A stretch of DNA of 64,000 nt from Flexistipes sp. (GTDB lineage Bacteria > Chrysiogenota > Deferribacteres > Deferribacterales > Flexistipitaceae): contig NZ_JAXKVW010000002.1 of the NCBI RefSeq assembly GCF_036172515.1, forward strand, positions 1 to 64,000. The letters run 5' to 3'. The notes below the pieces were generated by a model. It worked only from the letters and a program-made list of their open reading frames with translations, ran no database searches and was not told the DNA's origin. A program made the translations under genes and the position numbers. Of this stretch, positions 61,109-64,000 are shown piece after piece. How positions within the stretch are numbered: the stretch's first letter is position 1; the number at the start of each line of letters is the position of its first letter.

Positions 61109-62341
61109 ATGAAAAAGGTTGTCATAATCGGTGCAGGATTTGGCGGTCTGAATGCTGCCAAAATTTTAGCCGGCAACAAAGATTTCAGCATTACAATACT
61201 CGATAAGGAGAATCATCATCTTTTCAAACCTCTCCTTTATCAGGTGGCTTCAGCAGGATTAAACGAATCCGATATCGCTTATCCAATTCGCAGCATTTTT
61301 GCAAAAAATGAGAATGTAAAAGTATTCAAAGAGAATGTGGTGGATATTGACGGCGAGTCAAAAAAGGTCATTACCGACTCTAAAATTCATGAGTATGACT
61401 ACCTTATTATTGCATGCGGTGCTGTGGAAAACTACTTTAAAAATAGCAACTGGATCAGTTTTGCTCCTCCTCTTCAAAAATTATCCCACGCACAGCATTT
61501 GAGAAACAAAATCCTGAATGCCTTTGAAATGGCTGAAAAATCCGAAGACGATGAGGAAAGGAAAAAGCATCTGACTTTTGTTATAGTGGGGGGCGGTCCC
61601 ACCGGTGTTGAATTAGCTGGCGCGATTGGAGAAATTACACGTATTACTCTCACCAAAGATTTTCGGAATATTGACCCGTCTTTGTCCAGAATTATTTTAA
61701 TTGAAGCAAATAACACAATTTTGCGCAGTTTTGATAAAAAACTTATTAAAAAGGCATTAAGGGATTTGGAGTCACTGGGTGTTCAAATCTGGAACAGCAG
61801 TAAAGTTACCGATATAAGAGAAGACAGTATAAGTATTGCAAGCGAAACACTAAAAACTTCCACAATTATGTGGGCTGCCGGGACAATGGCAAACAGTTTA
61901 GCTGAAAGGATTCATTGTGATAAAGATCAAATGGGGAAAATATTGGTTGAAAATGATCTCAGCTTAAATCAGTTTCCGGATGTTTATGCTGTTGGTGATA
62001 TTGTTCATTTTGAGCAAAACGGTCGCGTTTTGCCGGGCTTAGCTCCTGTGGCAATGCAGCAGGGAAAATATGCGGCAAAGGTAATTTTAAAAAGAGAAGC
62101 CGGAAAACCTTATAAACCTTTTAAATACAGGGATAAAGGACAGTTGGCAACAATTGGAAGGAGCAAAGCAATTGCCGAAATAAAACGTTTTAAAGTTTCC
62201 GGGACATTGGCATGGATTACATGGCTTTTCGTACATGTTTTATACTTGACCGGATTTAAGAACAGGATGCTTGTAATGCTGCAATGGGCGTGGTCGTATT
62301 TTACATTTAAAAAAGGTGCAAGAATAATCATTGATAAATAA
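61109..62341 (+). CDS. ndh: Type II NADH dehydrogenase (Ndh-2)
   Basis: 410 residues from ATG 61109 (AAGGAG 6 nt before). Two Rossmann motifs: FAD-binding VVIIGAGFGGLNAAKIL at the start and NADH-binding FVIVGGGPTGVELAGAIGE near 165. NHHLFKPLLYQVASAGLNESDIAYPIR is the quinone-side signature. The AVGD motif (VYAVGDIVHFEQNG) and the C-terminal amphipathic helix region (FVHVLYLTGFKNR) are present. A peripheral membrane enzyme passing electrons from NADH to quinone without proton pumping. Confidence 0.94.
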   Translation: MKKVVIIGAGFGGLNAAKILAGNKDFSITILDKENHHLFKPLLYQVASAGLNESDIAYPIRSIFAKNENVKVFKENVVDIDGESKKVITDSKIHEYDYLIIACGAVENYFKNSNWISFAPPLQKLSHAQHLRNKILNAFEMAEKSEDDEERKKHLTFVIVGGGPTGVELAGAIGEITRITLTKDFRNIDPSLSRIILIEANNTILRSFDKKLIKKALRDLESLGVQIWNSSKVTDIREDSISIASETLKTSTIMWAAGTMANSLAERIHCDKDQMGKILVENDLSLNQFPDVYAVGDIVHFEQNGRVLPGLAPVAMQQGKYAAKVILKREAGKPYKPFKYRDKGQLATIGRSKAIAEIKRFKVSGTLAWITWLFVHVLYLTGFKNRMLVMLQWAWSYFTFKKGARIIIDK

Positions 62342-62494
62342 TTTTAAGGCAATCAATATTCAGTTTAACTGAGTTCTGCCCCCGTATCTGGTCTGTTTTT
62401 TGACTTTTAAAATCAAGTAATTATGATACTTTAATGATATCAGGAATTATATTACAATTTGTTAAAATATCGAAAGCCAATTTATGGAGACTAT

Positions 62495-62974
62495 ATGTCA
62501 AAAAATCTTTTGTTGGTTGTTATTACTCTGACAGCAATCATAGTTTCCGCAATAATCAACAAAGAAAAGACAGCATTGGGATTGCGCAAAGGTATGAAAA
62601 TGTTGATCACGCTTTTGCCCCAGTTTCTTATACTGCTTGTATTGGTCAGCATTTTTTTTGCATTAGTACCTCAAAAAACATTGTTATCTTTTTTAATAGA
62701 GCATGCTGGGTGGTTTGGCATTTTAGCAGCGTCTATTATCGGTTCTGTTACATTAATTCCAGCTCCAATAGCTTACCCTTTAACTGATCTGTTGATCCAA
62801 GAAGATCTACCATTAACAATACCTGCTGTTTTTATTACAACTCTCATGATGGTCGGTATTTTGACACTTCCGGTGGAAAAAGCATATTTCGGTTTTACTC
62901 TTGCCATTTTACGCAATATTCTTTTCTTTGTTGGAGCCTTAATTATTGGTCTCTTAGTCGGAGTAATTATATGA
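62495..62974 (+). CDS. Half-size permease, N-terminal-type half (ArsP_1/DUF318-like)
   Basis: 159 residues from ATG 62495 (GGAG 5 nt before). Four hydrophobic segments. MLITLLPQFLILLVLVSIFF and the GSVTLIPAPIAYPLTDLLIQ loop resemble one repeat of the COG0701/ArsP_1 permease fold, which usually has two such repeats in one chain of 300 or more residues. Its stop overlaps the next gene's start (ATGA), and that gene supplies the second repeat, so the two chains probably form one transporter. The substrate is unknown; metal or arsenical efflux occurs in the family. Confidence 0.72.
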   Translation: MSKNLLLVVITLTAIIVSAIINKEKTALGLRKGMKMLITLLPQFLILLVLVSIFFALVPQKTLLSFLIEHAGWFGILAASIIGSVTLIPAPIAYPLTDLLIQEDLPLTIPAVFITTLMMVGILTLPVEKAYFGFTLAILRNILFFVGALIIGLLVGVII

Positions 62975-63525
62975 AAAAAATATCTAACATTCCATTTGGA
63001 TATATACTTGCACTAATTTTTGCTATCACGTCATTTGTTTTTATTGTATTAGAAATCCCTTTAGGAAAACAGTTTATCAGGGAATTTATGATATTTTCAA
63101 GTGAAATGGTCATTATCATTCCGTGTATATTTATTCTGATTGGACTTCTTGAAGTTTGGATTCCAAAACAGTTACTTCAGAAGCATATAGGGGAAGAATC
63201 TGGTTTTCGTGGTGTTTTCTATGTAATTATGTTAGCTATGCTTCAAGGAGGACCACTATATGTAGCCTTTCCTACAGCCTATCTGCTTTGGGAGAAGGGC
63301 TGTAGCATAAGAAATGTTTTTATGTATCTTGGTGCCTTTTCTTCCCTTAAGATCCCGATGGTGCTATTTGAAGTTAATTATTTGGGTTGGGAATTTACAC
63401 TTGCGAGGGCATCAATTGCGTTACCGGTATTTATAATTATAGCAGATATAATGGCAAGATATGCTAGGGCGAAAGGGTTACAATTAAACAATTTCAACCA
63501 TAAAGAGACAAAAAGCCAGCAATAA
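62971..63525 (+). CDS. Half-size permease, C-terminal-type half
   Basis: 184 residues. Six hydrophobic segments. FILIGLLEVWIPKQLLQKHI and MLQGGPLYVAFPTAYLLWEK mirror the P-G-rich re-entrant loop of the preceding protein. The basic C-terminal tail is cytoplasmic. ATGA overlap with the first half makes equal, coupled expression likely. Confidence 0.72.
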   Translation: MKKISNIPFGYILALIFAITSFVFIVLEIPLGKQFIREFMIFSSEMVIIIPCIFILIGLLEVWIPKQLLQKHIGEESGFRGVFYVIMLAMLQGGPLYVAFPTAYLLWEKGCSIRNVFMYLGAFSSLKIPMVLFEVNYLGWEFTLARASIALPVFIIIADIMARYARAKGLQLNNFNHKETKSQQ

Positions 63526-63691
63526 AAATTCTCTGAAACCGGGCTACAATGTGAAATTTTTGAAAAATTCATGTTATCAGTCTCTTTGACTTATTTACCT
63601 TTTAAGTAATTCGCAATTCGACTTATGATTTTACTTTAGCGGCAACGGGTTTGTTAATTAATAAAGTTTTGATTTAAAGAAGGAGCGGGAA

Positions 63692-64000
63692 ATGCCGGGT
63701 TTAAATACGATTTTTGTGATATTAGCTGCGCTGTGCTGGGGACTGTCAGGGGGGATTGGCGGTGTTCTAATGGCAGACGGCTGGGATCCTTTTGTGGTGT
63801 CCTTTTACAGGGGCGCCATCGGTCTGTTGTTTGTTGTCGGCTGGCTGGTGCTGCGTCCTCAGAAGAGCGGCCTGACAAACCGCCGTTTGTGGTTTTGGTC
63901 GGCTGTTGCCGGGCTCGGTGTGGCCGGTAACTTTTCTTTCTATTTCGTAAGCATCTCTGAGGGCAGTGTTGCAGTTGCAGCCACTCTTATGTACTGTGCT
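63692..64000 (+). CDS. EamA/DMT-superfamily transporter (3' end outside window)
   Basis: ATG 63692 with AAGGAGCGG before it. The first 103 residues are visible; the frame runs off the right edge. Hydrophobic helices in the EamA pattern: LNTIFVILAALCWGLSGGIG, then DPFVVSFYRGAIGLLFVVGW, LWFWSAVAGLGVAGNFSFYF and EGSVAVAATLMYCA. This is the RhaT/YcxC-like start of a ten-helix exporter. GC content of the visible part is about 54 percent by hand count, well above the neighbouring genes, which hints at recent acquisition. Confidence 0.85.
   Translation, partial: MPGLNTIFVILAALCWGLSGGIGGVLMADGWDPFVVSFYRGAIGLLFVVGWLVLRPQKSGLTNRRLWFWSAVAGLGVAGNFSFYFVSISEGSVAVAATLMYCA

Noticed and set aside
63654-63930. 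Short frames on both strands at the right edge (63654-63878 minus, 63733-63930 plus)
   Set aside because: They overlap the real EamA reading frame beginning at 63692, which simply runs off the window.

Overview
The window comes from an AT-rich, Gram-negative, diderm bacterium with an anaerobic or microaerophilic redox lifestyle. Evidence: outer-membrane assembly genes (TamA/TamB-like, TolC), menaquinone synthesis by the futalosine route (MqnC), a cytoplasmic NAD-linked formate dehydrogenase, a selenocysteine tRNA, and a very short Geobacter-type pilin. From memory of these protein types the best guess is Deferribacterota (Flexistipes/Deferribacter-like); no database search was possible.

Left end (1-6.9 kb) is an accessory region: the C-terminal end of a membrane protein (perhaps a pilin-glycosylating ligase), the short pilin, a VapBC-like toxin-antitoxin pair with a clear promoter/operator, and then a decayed 3.9-kb island. 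The island is bounded by a 26-bp direct repeat (2076-2101 and 5921-5946) whose right copy is the 3' end of tRNA-Sec. It holds a two-gene HD phosphohydrolase/YwgA-like cassette, an HsdS remnant, an antitoxin whose toxin is truncated, and the tail of a tyrosine integrase. A MITE has jumped against the 5' end of the tRNA-Sec gene, separating it from its apparent promoter.

6.9-31 kb is mostly core: rpe; an SDR and a DUF1858-like protein; a polytopic transporter; the lytic transglycosylase MltF; a tightly overlapping run ubiB-like / RNase J / uppP / ftsK / DHOD-like; mqnC; then uvrA / cell-wall amidase / tamB / tamA with overlapping ends.

31-48 kb: a 2-Cys peroxiredoxin with promoter, operator-like palindrome and terminator; an unknown protein with a possible ATT start; an acyl-CoA ligase with two crotonases; pyruvate kinase; cysQ; a four-tRNA cluster (Arg, His, Leu, Gly); alkaline phosphatase; a geranylgeranyl-reductase-like flavoprotein; an EamA transporter; and a two-gene NAD-formate dehydrogenase (NuoE/NuoF-like fusion plus catalytic subunit with Cys, not Sec).

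48-64 kb: a TetR-controlled redox operon (QueG-like Fe-S protein, TetR, AhpD-like, peroxiredoxin) followed by DsrE and a Cys-rich GDCCVxC protein; an ATP-grasp enzyme; ferredoxin; an Fe-S flavoprotein; a TetR-TolC-MFP-RND efflux operon; a cupin, type II NADH dehydrogenase, two half-size permeases, and at the edge a GC-rich EamA transporter.

Intergenic DNA is unusually rich in repeats: at least two MITE families with terminal inverted repeats and visible flanking direct duplications, several palindromic families, and composite repeats made of degenerate tandem units of exactly 7, 8 or 9 bp that recur at several loci.
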